This document shows, piece by piece, positions 35,696 through 44,305 of a stretch of 64,000 nt of DNA. This stretch comes from Pedobacter sp. SYSU D00535 (GTDB taxonomy: Bacteria > Bacteroidota > Bacteroidia > Sphingobacteriales > Sphingobacteriaceae). Under the pieces are notes generated by a model. The model made no database searches. It saw only the letters and a list, made by a program, of their open reading frames with translations, and had not been told where the DNA came from. Both the position numbers and the translations under genes were made by a program. Position 1 is the first letter of the stretch, and every line of letters starts with the position of its first letter. Location: NCBI RefSeq assembly GCF_017355855.1, contig NZ_JAFEWD010000002.1:372001-436000 (forward strand), written 5' to 3'.

Positions 35696-37228
35696 CTAAA
35701 ACCTAAATCCGATGGTTGCAAAGATGTTGGTCCAGTTGTTTTTAACAGCCGCCTGGTCTCCTGACCCTGTCTCGGGATAAAAGAGGTAGTCCTCAGAAAT
35801 CCGATAAGGTGAAGTGCTGTATTTTCTTGAGTTACTGGTAAGTGCCAGGTCAAAATAAGTGGTTTTTCCTCTGAATCCTATACCTGCAGAGAAGGTGTCT
35901 GAGGAAAAATCGGCGTTGTTATATGGATTTCCATTTGTTGAATAGCCCGCTCGCAATAAAAAACTTGCCGGAAGTCGTGCTTCTGCTCCGATCCGCAGAT
36001 TCACTGCGCTCTTGTAAAGGTCTCGAATGTCCCGATTAGTGTCCTTAGTCGCGTCAGGTGAGCCTGAGGCCGAAAAATGCATAGACTGATAATCCACATA
36101 TTCCACATCGCCTGAGATGAGTCCAAATGGGGCGATGGTTACTGCTACTCCGCCGTTTAACTTATAAGGTGTACGGATGGTATAATCCTGATCGTAATAT
36201 TCCTCTTCTCCTGGTATATTACTTGACCCACTTGAGGTAGTATAACGAGCGTCCAAGGATTCCATAAATGAATCGGAGACCGTATACCAGGTAGGAGTCA
36301 CAAAACTTACACCCAAGCGTAGGCTGCTAACCGGCCGGTAAATAAGTCCTAGCTTACCGTTTACGCCAGATCCATTTGTTAGTTGATCTGATATATAACC
36401 CAAGCGGTAATTGCTGTTTAAGTAGGGTCGACTTGCGTCCTCTACAACAAGTCCAGCGTCCTCTATATTTTGAGGTAGGAGGGTCTGGCCGCTCTCTGTG
36501 TATTCCCGCTGCATTTTATAATTAAGCGAGGTAAAGGCAAACGCGGCTCCGACATAAAGCTTGTTTTCGTAGTTAGCACCGACAGCAAAGTTTACTTCTG
36601 ATTGAAATCCCGTTCTATATGTTGTGTTCTGCTGGTTGTTACCAGGACTTGTTATCGGATAGTAGCCGTAAGTATCATCAAAGGCTACGAGGAAATTATT
36701 ATAAGCAGCGTCGCCCAATGCAGAGGGATTGAATCGTTCCGCTTCATCCGCTAAAAAATCAGCAAAAGAGCTTCTGTTATTTTGGCCACTATAATCTGTA
36801 GTTACATTAAAATTGTTAGTTTTATTGTATCCGATACCAAAGTTGAAGCTTAGCCAGCCAGACGTTAGATCAGAGGCTCCTGAGCGCCTGGTGGGATTGT
36901 AAATAACCAGGCCAGCTTGATCAATCCCACCTCTGTCTTTTTGAAAACTTGAAGAGGTGCCGAGGTATTGAGCATTAAGATTGCTGTTTGAGAAATCGGC
37001 CGTTAAGCTTGCTTCCGATTTGGTGAACAGTCCCAGGCCTGCAGGGTTACCCCCCAGCGAGCTTAAGTCTCCACCTAATGCTGTTTGTGCTCCTCCCAGT
37101 CCCCGGAAGCGGGTAGTTAGTCCGGGTTCAGCTTGTGAGAATCGAAGAGCGTCTTCCGCATACTGGGCAAAAGAGGCTCCGGCAGGAAGGATTAATCCCG
37201 CCAGGAGTGCAATATTCTTAAGTTTCAT
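35696..37228 (-). CDS. OmpP1/FadL/TodX-family outer membrane protein
   Basis: 510 residues with a cleavable signal (MKLKNIALLAGLILPAGASF before AQYAED). The start of the mature part has FRGLGGAQTALGGDLSSLGGNPAGLGL, the conserved N-terminal block of the OmpP1/FadL/TodX family that plugs the barrel. About fourteen amphipathic strands follow and the sequence ends in FATIGFRF with a terminal aromatic, as outer membrane barrels do. The family takes up hydrophobic compounds such as fatty acids. It is 29 bases downstream of the Tyr/Gly-rich lipoprotein and probably cotranscribed with it. Confidence 0.9.
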   Translation of the reverse strand: MKLKNIALLAGLILPAGASFAQYAEDALRFSQAEPGLTTRFRGLGGAQTALGGDLSSLGGNPAGLGLFTKSEASLTADFSNSNLNAQYLGTSSSFQKDRGGIDQAGLVIYNPTRRSGASDLTSGWLSFNFGIGYNKTNNFNVTTDYSGQNNRSSFADFLADEAERFNPSALGDAAYNNFLVAFDDTYGYYPITSPGNNQQNTTYRTGFQSEVNFAVGANYENKLYVGAAFAFTSLNYKMQREYTESGQTLLPQNIEDAGLVVEDASRPYLNSNYRLGYISDQLTNGSGVNGKLGLIYRPVSSLRLGVSFVTPTWYTVSDSFMESLDARYTTSSGSSNIPGEEEYYDQDYTIRTPYKLNGGVAVTIAPFGLISGDVEYVDYQSMHFSASGSPDATKDTNRDIRDLYKSAVNLRIGAEARLPASFLLRAGYSTNGNPYNNADFSSDTFSAGIGFRGKTTYFDLALTSNSRKYSTSPYRISEDYLFYPETGSGDQAAVKNNWTNIFATIGFRF

Positions 37229-37257
37229 CTATTTTTCTAAGTGCAAGTGTTCAACAA

Positions 37258-38343
37258 TTATCTGCCACCTCTGGATGGGCGTCCGCCTCCTGAAGAACTT
37301 CTTCCCGAAGAAGATCCCCCGGAAGAACTACCGCCTCCTGAATTCCCGGAAGAACGACCTGAGTCGTAGCTGGGCGGAGGTGTATAAGTCCTTTCAGGGC
37401 GCGAAGGTCTTGCAGTTTCAGTGCGCTCTCTGCTAGGAGTTGAGGATGTCCGTGGTTGGGTATTCTCAGTCCTTGTTGGTCTTGTCGGCCTTGTAGATTC
37501 ACCTCTTGACGATCCTGATTCAGTACGTGTTGGTGCTGTGGCGGAAGTCTCGGGCCTTGTACTTCTTGTCGGTCTGGAACTTGTTCCGGACTGGTCAGCG
37601 GCTTCAGCGGTTCTGCCAGTTCTTCCTGAGGAATAGCCCGGCATTGGTCTCGATGTTCCCCTACCGTAAGAAGTGCCATTAGTTGAGGGTCTGTCATACG
37701 CTCCTGAACCTACACCTGTTTCCCGGTTCGGTCTTGGACGATAGTTACGGCTAGTGTAAGCTCTTCCCGGATAGTAACCGCCATAATAACCTCCTCCATA
37801 ATAGCCATAGCCCGGATAGGTGTTATAATAGGAGTAAGGTCCCCAAAAACGGCTCTGGTAAGGATATCCGTAATAGCCCCAGCTGTCATAATAACCCCAC
37901 CTTGGAAAAGCGCCTACGCCAACCCATACAGAAACACCAGGACGATAAAACCAGGGATCGTAGAAGAATGGGTCGTAGCGATAGGTGTACCAGGGGTTAT
38001 AACTGTACGTGTACCAGCTGTCGTAGTAAGATCTCCAGGGAGAACGATTGTAAAAACGATTTAATCGGGACGCATAACCATAGTCGTAATCGTAGTTCGA
38101 ATAATCGTCATAATATTCTTCATCATTGTAATTTTCGCCACCGTAAAGTTGTTCATCGGTGCGGTAGGAGCGTTCCTCGCGCTGCTCTCCTACAACGTTA
38201 GCAGCTGGCGGAGCAATTTCCTTTGCCTTTGCCGCAGTGAAATACACGTCGTCGTTATTGTCCTGCTGAGCGAGTTGTGTGGTGGAGCATGAAGCCAGCA
38301 ATAATGCTGATGCTGAAAACGCAGTTAGTAGTAAATTTTTCAT
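37258..38343 (-). CDS. Tyr/Gly-rich and Ser/Thr/Arg/Pro-rich lipoprotein
   Basis: 361 residues with a lipoprotein signal (Cys in LLASCSTT at residue 19). The body is low-complexity: a Tyr/Asp-rich part (EEYYDDYSNYDYDYGY), a Tyr/Trp/Gly/Pro part (SPWRSYYDSWYTYSYNPWY, GYYGGGYYGGYYPGR), then a C-terminal third with short Arg-Pro-Thr units (STRPTRPTRTENTQP) and a Gly/Ser tail ending PSRGGR. The composition suggests an adhesive or outer-surface lipoprotein; function is not readable. It is upstream of the OmpP1/FadL gene and likely in the same operon. Confidence 0.82.
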   Translation of the reverse strand: MKNLLLTAFSASALLLASCSTTQLAQQDNNDDVYFTAAKAKEIAPPAANVVGEQREERSYRTDEQLYGGENYNDEEYYDDYSNYDYDYGYASRLNRFYNRSPWRSYYDSWYTYSYNPWYTYRYDPFFYDPWFYRPGVSVWVGVGAFPRWGYYDSWGYYGYPYQSRFWGPYSYYNTYPGYGYYGGGYYGGYYPGRAYTSRNYRPRPNRETGVGSGAYDRPSTNGTSYGRGTSRPMPGYSSGRTGRTAEAADQSGTSSRPTRSTRPETSATAPTRTESGSSRGESTRPTRPTRTENTQPRTSSTPSRERTETARPSRPERTYTPPPSYDSGRSSGNSGGGSSSGGSSSGRSSSGGGRPSRGGR

Positions 38344-38445
38344 TGCCGTGTGTGTTAAGCCTATCTCTCAAATCTTACTAATACTGACGAACCCGGGAGA
38401 TAAATGGTTGCATCAATTTCCTTAAAAATACCTCGGTTAGTTTTA

Positions 38446-38453
38446 TAACTTTG
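38446..38453 (+). promoter_or_regulatory. -7 element of proS
   Basis: TAACTTTG, fitting TAnnTTTG, ends 51 bases before the proS ATG. No clear -33 box. Confidence 0.45.
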
Positions 38454-38504
38454 CTGCCTTGATATTTGTGTTTAAAGTTACAAAAAAATCTTTCAAAAAG
38501 CATT

Positions 38505-39977
38505 ATGAGTAAGGGAATTACAAGCAAAAGCGAGGATTATTCGCAGTGGTATAATGAACTTGTTACAAAAGCCGATCTTGCCGAACATTCTGCCGTGCGG
38601 GGCTGCATGGTAATTAAGCCTTATGGCTATTCCATTTGGGAAAAAATGCAGGCTGCGCTGGATAAGATGTTCAAAGATACCGGCCACACCAATGCTTATT
38701 TTCCGCTGTTTATCCCTAAATCATTCTTCTCTAAAGAAGCTTCTCACGTGGAAGGCTTTGCAACAGAATGTGCCGTAGTGACTCATTACCGTTTAAAAAA
38801 CGATGGCAATGGAAATATTATTGTAGATGAAGAGGCAAAGCTCGAAGAAGAGCTTATCGTTCGTCCTACTTCCGAAACAATTATTTGGAATACCTACCGG
38901 GGATGGATTCAATCTTATCGCGATCTGCCTATTCTGGTTAACCAATGGGCGAATGTGGTAAGATGGGAAATGCGGACGCGCTTATTTCTCAGAACAGCCG
39001 AATTTTTATGGCAGGAGGGGCACACCGCTCATGCCACATCGCAGGAAGCGATAGAAGAGGCAGAAAAAATGCTGGAGGTTTACGCTGATTTTGCTGAAAA
39101 TTGGTTGGCTGTGCCTGTGGTGAAAGGGGTGAAAACTCCTAATGAACGCTTTGCAGGTGCTGTCGAAACTTATTGCATTGAAGCGCTGATGCAGGATGGA
39201 AAAGCATTGCAAGCGGGTACATCACACTTTCTGGGACAAAATTTCGCAAAAGCATTTGATGTGAAGTTTACCAGTAAAGAAGGGAAACTGGATTATGTAT
39301 GGGCCACTTCCTGGGGAGTTTCTACTCGTTTAATGGGTGCCTTAATTATGGCTCATTCTGATGATTCGGGTTTGGTGCTTCCGCCAAAACTGGCTCCGAT
39401 ACAAGTAGTAATTGTTCCTATTTATAAAGGTGAGGAAGAATTAGGTAAGATAACAGAGGTTGCAGATTCGCTGGTGGCTCAGTTGAAGCAGAAGGGTATT
39501 TCGGTGAAGTATGATGACCGCGAGACACAGCGCCCCGGTTTTAAATTTGCGGAATATGAGTTGAAAGGTGTGCCTGTACGTGTTGCCATTGGCGGACGTG
39601 ATCTGGAAAACGGAACAGCGGAACTTGCAAGGCGCGATACAAAATCAAAAGAGACCGTAAACAGGGAAGGGTTAGCTGAAAGAATTGAGGGTCTTCTTGT
39701 TGAGATTCAGGATAATATATATCAAAAGGCGCTTCGGTTCAGAGAAGAAAAAACGACGGAGGTGAATTCATACGAGGAATTTAAAAAAGTCCTGGATGAA
39801 AAAGGCGGCTTTGTTTCTGCTCACTGGGATGGTACCCCTGAAACGGAGCAGAGGATCAAGGAAGAGACCAAAGCAACTATTCGTTGTATTCCTTTGAATA
39901 ATAAGGCGGAGGATGGTGTCTGTATTGTCACTGGTCAGCCATCCCCTCAACGGGTGCTGTTTGCCCGGGCCTACTAG
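38505..39977 (+). CDS. proS: Prolyl-tRNA synthetase
   Basis: 490 residues from the ATG at 38505 (an upstream extension of 13 residues is not supported). Class II enzyme: motif 2 [27 protein letters not shown], motif 3 in [26 protein letters not shown], and an anticodon-binding domain beyond residue 300 with [12 protein letters not shown]. The short type with no large insertion (INS) matches the archaeal/eukaryotic-like ProRS found in many Bacteroidota. It attaches proline to tRNA(Pro). Single gene. Confidence 0.95.
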   Translation: MSKGITSKSEDYSQWYNELVTKADLAEHSAVRGCMVIKPYGYSIWEKMQAALDKMFKDTGHTNAYFPLFIPKSFFSKEASHVEGFATECAVVTHYRLKNDGNGNIIVDEEAKLEEELIVRPTSETIIWNTYRGWIQSYRDLPILVNQWANVVRWEMRTRLFLRTAEFLWQEGHTAHATSQEAIEEAEKMLEVYADFAENWLAVPVVKGVKTPNERFAGAVETYCIEALMQDGKALQAGTSHFLGQNFAKAFDVKFTSKEGKLDYVWATSWGVSTRLMGALIMAHSDDSGLVLPPKLAPIQVVIVPIYKGEEELGKITEVADSLVAQLKQKGISVKYDDRETQRPGFKFAEYELKGVPVRVAIGGRDLENGTAELARRDTKSKETVNREGLAERIEGLLVEIQDNIYQKALRFREEKTTEVNSYEEFKKVLDEKGGFVSAHWDGTPETEQRIKEETKATIRCIPLNNKAEDGVCIVTGQPSPQRVLFARAY

Positions 39978-39986
39978 TCTTTAATG

Positions 39987-40020
39987 GAACAGAGCTACTC
40001 GTATGCGAATAGCTCTGTTC
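39987..40020. terminator. Hairpin between proS and a small convergent gene
   Basis: GAACAGAGCTA at 39987-39997 pairs perfectly with TAGCTCTGTTC at 40010-40020; no clear T run, so termination is likely but not certain. Confidence 0.55.
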
Positions 40021-40024
40021 CTGC

Positions 40025-40231
40025 TTAGATACTGTTCTGCTGTTTTTTTGTGGTGTTTTCAGGGTCAGTCGACTTAACGGCTGCAGATCCTGAATGATCT
40101 TTAAAATGTTTACCTGATCCTTTTTTGCTGACAGTGGTGGCGCCCTTTTGCTCACTTTTTTTCATTTCACCCTTGTGTTTAGGAGTAGACCCATCCACTC
40201 CCTGATTCCCTACATTGCTTTTATTGCTCAT
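40025..40231 (-). CDS. Small basic hydrophilic protein
   Basis: 68 residues from an ATG at 40231, with many Lys, Ser, Gly and Asn and no hydrophobic core (KHKGEMKKSEQKGATTVSKK). It is likely disordered and resembles small stress or DNA-associated proteins of sphingobacteria, but I cannot name a family. Convergent to proS and ending at a shared hairpin. The long intergenic space upstream (40232-40492) holds nothing recognisable. Confidence 0.5.
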   Translation of the reverse strand: MSNKSNVGNQGVDGSTPKHKGEMKKSEQKGATTVSKKGSGKHFKDHSGSAAVKSTDPENTTKKQQNSI

Positions 40232-40492
40232 AATAGATGGACTTTAATTTGGTAGAAGAATGTAAATATCGTGCCAGTTTATCCTCGTTAACAGGCTATT
40301 CTTTCTCCTTTACTTAGGTTGAATTCCAGTATTCCGGCTACCATCTCCCTACCAGCCGGCCATCTGGTATGTATGTCCCCTGATCTTGGTCAGATCTTGT
40401 TCGTATATGAATTAGCTTTTCCTACGGGATATGAGCATCAGATAGGCCTTAGATGAGGGGGAAAGTGCCGGAGGGTAGGGAGTTGGTCCGGC

Positions 40493-41950
40493 TCAGGGTG
40501 CTGCAGTATCAATGAGTACGGTATCTTCTTTAAAGATTAGGTTCAGCGCCAGCAATGCCCTGAACTGTTTATATCCCGCGGTGCCTGGAAAGTAGGCATG
40601 AAGGAACAGAAGCGGTCTTCCGTCGGGGCCGGTGGTGACAGAGGGGTGGCCGGGAGCGACCCAGCTGGCTGAGGATTGCAGGAAAGGTTGCCGGCTCTTT
40701 CGGTAAGGTCCCAGAAAATGGTCTGCAATAGCTACCCCAATCCCGTACTTGTCCGTTGAGAAGTCGTTTCCGGCGTAAAAAAGGTAGTATCGCTTGTTGT
40801 GTTCTGTAATCCATAATCCCTCTACAAGGTGAGCCTCCCAATCCAGGTCGTTTTCGATTATCTTCTTTTTCTCACCTATCAACTGGTTGCCCTCCTGGTT
40901 AAGTCGTTGCGCATACATAGGCGTTTTCATGAAGTTTAGAATTGCTGGGATTTTACTCATAACCGACTCCTCCTGGCTCTTTTCCAGGACTTGCTGAAGC
41001 CTTGCTTGAAAACCTGAAAATCTTTCGATCACCGCTTCAATAAGCACCTGTTCAGCCTGAAAGCGTTCCATTGGCGGTAGGTGTTGCATCCAGGGCCAAA
41101 TGGTGAGCAGAAAGCAGGCTGTTTTTTGATCCTCGACGCGCTCAAAAAGTGTTGTTACCAGGGAGGGGTTGGAATATAGGAAATCAACCAATTCGTTGGG
41201 CCACCGCTCATTGTTGTCTTCTTTCCAGAGTAGGTAAGTTTCGGATTCGTCTTTTATAAATAAGTGCGGGTCGATTACATTCCCGCGCAGTATTGGGCTT
41301 GTTTCGCTTCTGTAAGGTCCAGCGACGTCCCTAGATCTTGCCATTCCTATGCACAGTTCCCGGGTAGTTTTATCTCGTGCAACAAAATACAGCCGAAATT
41401 CTTGTCCTACCTGGTGGATTTCTGGCGCCCAGTAGTCTGCATTGAATTCTCCTTCTGCCGCCCAGGCAGGCTTGTTTCCTGGGGGAAAGATGTAGCCTGC
41501 AAATTCCCATGTCTGTAAATCCCTCGAGCGGACCAGAGGAAAGGAGAAGCTTGCATCGTTGGATGTGGAGGCGATGTAATACCATGTTTCCTTAGCTTCC
41601 TCCACTCTTATGGCTGCCGGGTCGCCATATCCGTAATACATACGATCGTCAAGGTTTTTGTCAAGCAACACTCGGTAGTTGTAGCTGGCACTGGCTGCCG
41701 AGACGGGTTCGGTTTTGTTTCTGGGCAAACGCAAACCAAAGTCGTCAGCGAGCTGCTCAAAGAAGGTCAGGTAGGAGGAGTGCAAGCGGTCTTTCAGTTC
41801 GTAGCTCCTCTTGTTCGTAGCTAAATCATCCTGATTAAATTCCGTCACCTGGACCTGTAATTCACCGGCAGGGGTGTCTTTCATGCTTATCTTAAAGGAA
41901 AATGGAGTTCCATCCGGCGAGTAGTACTCGTTGACTATTGTTGTATTCAT
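40493..41950 (-). CDS. GH43-like beta-propeller glycoside hydrolase with a helical insertion
   Basis: 485 residues from the ATG at 41950 (nine-residue extension possible). About 95 N-terminal residues precede a GH43-type five-bladed propeller: YGDPAAI with the first acidic residue (Asp110), EFNADYWAPEIHQVGQEFRLYFV, VIDPHLF with Asp227, and VEGLWI with the catalytic-acid position Glu377. Between the third and fourth blade, residues about 250-367 are an extra helical stretch (ELVDFLYSNPSLVTTLFERV to QLIGEKKKIIEND) that normal GH43 proteins lack. No signal peptide, so cytoplasmic. It is divergent from the PhyH gene at 42044. Confidence 0.78.
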   Translation of the reverse strand: MNTTIVNEYYSPDGTPFSFKISMKDTPAGELQVQVTEFNQDDLATNKRSYELKDRLHSSYLTFFEQLADDFGLRLPRNKTEPVSAASASYNYRVLLDKNLDDRMYYGYGDPAAIRVEEAKETWYYIASTSNDASFSFPLVRSRDLQTWEFAGYIFPPGNKPAWAAEGEFNADYWAPEIHQVGQEFRLYFVARDKTTRELCIGMARSRDVAGPYRSETSPILRGNVIDPHLFIKDESETYLLWKEDNNERWPNELVDFLYSNPSLVTTLFERVEDQKTACFLLTIWPWMQHLPPMERFQAEQVLIEAVIERFSGFQARLQQVLEKSQEESVMSKIPAILNFMKTPMYAQRLNQEGNQLIGEKKKIIENDLDWEAHLVEGLWITEHNKRYYLFYAGNDFSTDKYGIGVAIADHFLGPYRKSRQPFLQSSASWVAPGHPSVTTGPDGRPLLFLHAYFPGTAGYKQFRALLALNLIFKEDTVLIDTAAP

Positions 41951-42043
41951 TTTGGTATCAATCAGGAATATAAACACTGAAATTCTTAAATGTTTCGGCT
42001 GGCACTATCCTTGCCGTTTTTAGAAGAACCAAAGTTTAAAAAG

Positions 42044-42892
42044 ATGAAGATTGAGGAGGCAGAAGTAGAAGTAAAAAAGCAGCAGTATGATGTTGCTCAG
42101 ATTATGGGCGCCCTATATGGCGATGGAATTACTGGTCTTAAAGGTGCCTTTAGCAGAGACTGGGTGGAGCGTCTGCGCGAAGATATTGAAGTGTTGTATA
42201 AGGATGCGTTACAGCGCCCTGGCGGCGCCGTTGGGCGTGGTCCTAAACGCCATTATGTGGAGATTCATCCGGAGGATATTCGGGGGTTCGTGGATTTGGC
42301 GATGCATCCCTGGGTGATAGCTGTATGCGAGGCCGTGCTGGGCCCTGAGTACAAAATAGTGGAAATTGGATTTGATGTGCCCAATCCTGGAGCCCAGAAT
42401 CAACCGTGGCACCGCGATTTCCCTGCACCTGATGATACATTGATTGGTAGGCGATTGAACTCCCTGGCGTTCAACCTGACGACGGTAGACGTTTTTGAAG
42501 ATATGGGGCCTTTTGAAATTGCACCCGGTACACAATGGGACGATCCCGCAGGCTTTGAGCACGGTATGTTTCCTCCCAAGGAACTGTATAGCAGGTATGA
42601 GCAGCTGGCACAAAAGAAAATGCCCAAGATGGGAGATGTGTCAGTTAGATCCGCCCTCACTATTCATCGAGGAACTGCCAATCTTTCCCAGAAGGCGAGA
42701 CCCGTGCTGGTTTTGGGTGTAGATGCTCCAGGAGCTAATAATGCCGAGCGTCATGACCTGCAAATTACTCGCGGTTACTGGAATACGCTTCCGGAGTATT
42801 TGAAGCAGCACATTACCTGCAGATTAGTAAACGAGCTCGAGCCGATTGTTCAAGCTCATACTATAGAGGGACTAATGATGGGTGAGGCGTAA
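42044..42892 (+). CDS. Phytanoyl-CoA dioxygenase (PhyH) family protein
   Basis: 282 residues from the ATG at 42044; the frame is open to an ATG at 41990 that would leave only 39 bases to the GH43 gene. An Fe(II)/2-oxoglutarate oxygenase: iron ligands in NQPWHRDFPAP (HxD) and the distal His in LTIHRGTANLS, plus a final Arg in SQKARPVLVLG that could bind 2-oxoglutarate. Substrate unknown. Divergent promoters with the GH43-like gene suggest joint control. Confidence 0.87.
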   Translation: MKIEEAEVEVKKQQYDVAQIMGALYGDGITGLKGAFSRDWVERLREDIEVLYKDALQRPGGAVGRGPKRHYVEIHPEDIRGFVDLAMHPWVIAVCEAVLGPEYKIVEIGFDVPNPGAQNQPWHRDFPAPDDTLIGRRLNSLAFNLTTVDVFEDMGPFEIAPGTQWDDPAGFEHGMFPPKELYSRYEQLAQKKMPKMGDVSVRSALTIHRGTANLSQKARPVLVLGVDAPGANNAERHDLQITRGYWNTLPEYLKQHITCRLVNELEPIVQAHTIEGLMMGEA

Positions 42893-42915
42893 TTTGCTAT
42901 TATTTTATCATTTTC

Positions 42916-42956
42916 TAGCCTGTATTGAGTTTTTATAATCAATACGGGCTTTTTTG
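42916..42956 (+). terminator. Terminator after the PhyH gene
   Basis: AGCCTGTATTGA at 42916-42927 and TCAATACGGGCT at 42938-42949 (one wobble), then a run of T. Confidence 0.85.
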
Positions 42957-43056
42957 TTTAAAAAATTTAGGTTTTGTGTTATTTAAGTGTTAAAATTGAA
43001 ACTTCGATCGTGTGTTTTTCTTGGTGGTTTTAAAAAAGTAGTAATAATTATTAGTT

Positions 43057-43563
43057 ATGAAGGTTAAAGAAGTTGCAAATTTTCACAAAAGTCCAAAATC
43101 TGAATTGAAAACAACTATTGAATTTGAGAGAACGCACGGAAGGGATCTAAAATTTGTAAATATCATCAAAGAATTAGATCAAAACTTGTTTGCAATGTAT
43201 AACCACAATAGCTACAAGTTTGATGTGGATATTAAAGTGGATCATATTGATACAGTCGTTTTGGCTTCTATCAAAAACATTACTATCGGAGGTGGATGTT
43301 TTAAAGCGCTGGATGCGAACACTGCGGAAGTAAAACGCTTGTTTGTAAATCCTTACTTCCGGGGCTTAGGAGTTGCCTCGGGAATCCTCGATGAAATCGA
43401 AGCCTGGGCGAAGGAACTGAACTTTGGACGTCTGATGCTAGAGACAGGAGAGTTGCAGGAGCAGGCAATTAAGCTTTTTGAAAGACATGGATTTCTGGTT
43501 ACAGACAGTTTCGGTCCTTATATAGGGGTGGCAGGAAGCGTTTGTATGGCTAAGAGGATCTAG
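43057..43563 (+). CDS. GNAT-family N-acetyltransferase
   Basis: 168 residues. The acetyl-CoA site reads VKRLFVNPYFRGLGVASGILDEI (motif A, R/Q-x-x-G-x-G/A in the form RGLGVA) near residue 92, followed by a helix and LFERHGFLVTDSFGPY, the motif B region. The first 25 residues before the fold are polar and may be an extra segment. It transfers an acetyl group to an unknown amine. Single gene. Confidence 0.88.
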   Translation: MKVKEVANFHKSPKSELKTTIEFERTHGRDLKFVNIIKELDQNLFAMYNHNSYKFDVDIKVDHIDTVVLASIKNITIGGGCFKALDANTAEVKRLFVNPYFRGLGVASGILDEIEAWAKELNFGRLMLETGELQEQAIKLFERHGFLVTDSFGPYIGVAGSVCMAKRI

Positions 43564-43581
43564 GGGCATTTTAAAGTGAAA

Positions 43582-43610
43582 CGAGGCTACCCTGATGAAG
43601 GGCAGCCTCG
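43582..43610. terminator. Hairpin between GNAT and Spy-like genes
   Basis: CGAGGCTACCC and GGGCAGCCTCG pair around the loop, one mismatch; it ends both convergent genes. A T-rich stretch follows on the minus strand only. Confidence 0.6.
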
Positions 43611-43617
43611 TAACAAC

Positions 43618-44013
43618 TTATCGGTTACCCTGCGGGCGTTGCCCGTTTCTCATTCGGGTAGCTCGCTCCTCTACATAGGTGTTGTAGATTTTCTTTTGCT
43701 CGTCATTTAATAGCGCTCTTACCTTTTCGTCGTTAGCGTTGGTAATTGCCATCATTTTAGCCCGCATTGCCTCTCTGTCGCCACCTTGCCCTGTAGCCGT
43801 AAACAAACTATCTCTTGATTTAGCTTGGTTTAAAAAGATCGCGGAAATCTTTGTTTTTTGATCGTCGTTAAGATTCAATGTTTGCGGCAAGCGCTCCATT
43901 TGCATCTTTGCACTCTCTTCAGGTGTTCTTCGCTGGAAACCTCCCTGGCCCTGTGCGTTCGAATAAAAAGAAACAGACAAGAGAAGCCCCAGAATCACTA
44001 ATAACTTTTTCAT
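43618..44013 (-). CDS. Spy/CpxP-like periplasmic protein
   Basis: 131 residues with a signal peptide (MKKLLVILGLLLSVSFYSNA, cut before QGQGG). The mature helical part contains LNLNDDQKTKISAIFLNQAKS and ALLNDEQKKIYNTYVEERATRM, two copies of an LTxxQ-type motif seen in Spy/CpxP envelope-stress chaperones. In Bacteroidota these short proteins are common and of unknown role. The ends are rich in Gln, Arg and Gly. Confidence 0.78.
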   Translation of the reverse strand: MKKLLVILGLLLSVSFYSNAQGQGGFQRRTPEESAKMQMERLPQTLNLNDDQKTKISAIFLNQAKSRDSLFTATGQGGDREAMRAKMMAITNANDEKVRALLNDEQKKIYNTYVEERATRMRNGQRPQGNR

Positions 44014-44277
44014 AATTTAGTTTTTTTAATGAAAGCAAGTTACAAACAGCAGCTTTAAAAGCCGAAAAATCGTGTCCCCATATGTCTATATTTCGGGAGA
44101 CTACGTCTACTTAAAACCATGCTTTAGCTATTTCAATCTCCAGCGGCCGCAAAAGGTGCTAAAATACTTCCATTTATCCTGCTCCAGGAAAAATCTCTTT
44201 CCGCTTCGAGCCCGCATTTAGGCATAAGTATTGAGCGTATTTTTTGAATGTCAGAAATTAAGTTTGATATTAGAAGG

Positions 44278-44290
44278 CTGCTAGTAGCAG
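44278..44290. repeat. Short palindrome before the CHASE kinase
   Basis: CTGCTAGTAGCAG is a perfect inverted repeat with a one-base centre, 15 bases before the ATG at 44306; it could be an operator or chance. The rest of the 292-base gap shows no recognised feature. Confidence 0.35.
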
Positions 44291-44305
44291 GCCGCAGGCG
44301 TAAAC

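Noticed and set aside
37251-37697. 148-residue open frame overlapping the low-complexity lipoprotein
   Set aside because: Generated by the repetitive Arg/Pro/Gly codons of the lipoprotein gene; no family and wrong frame.
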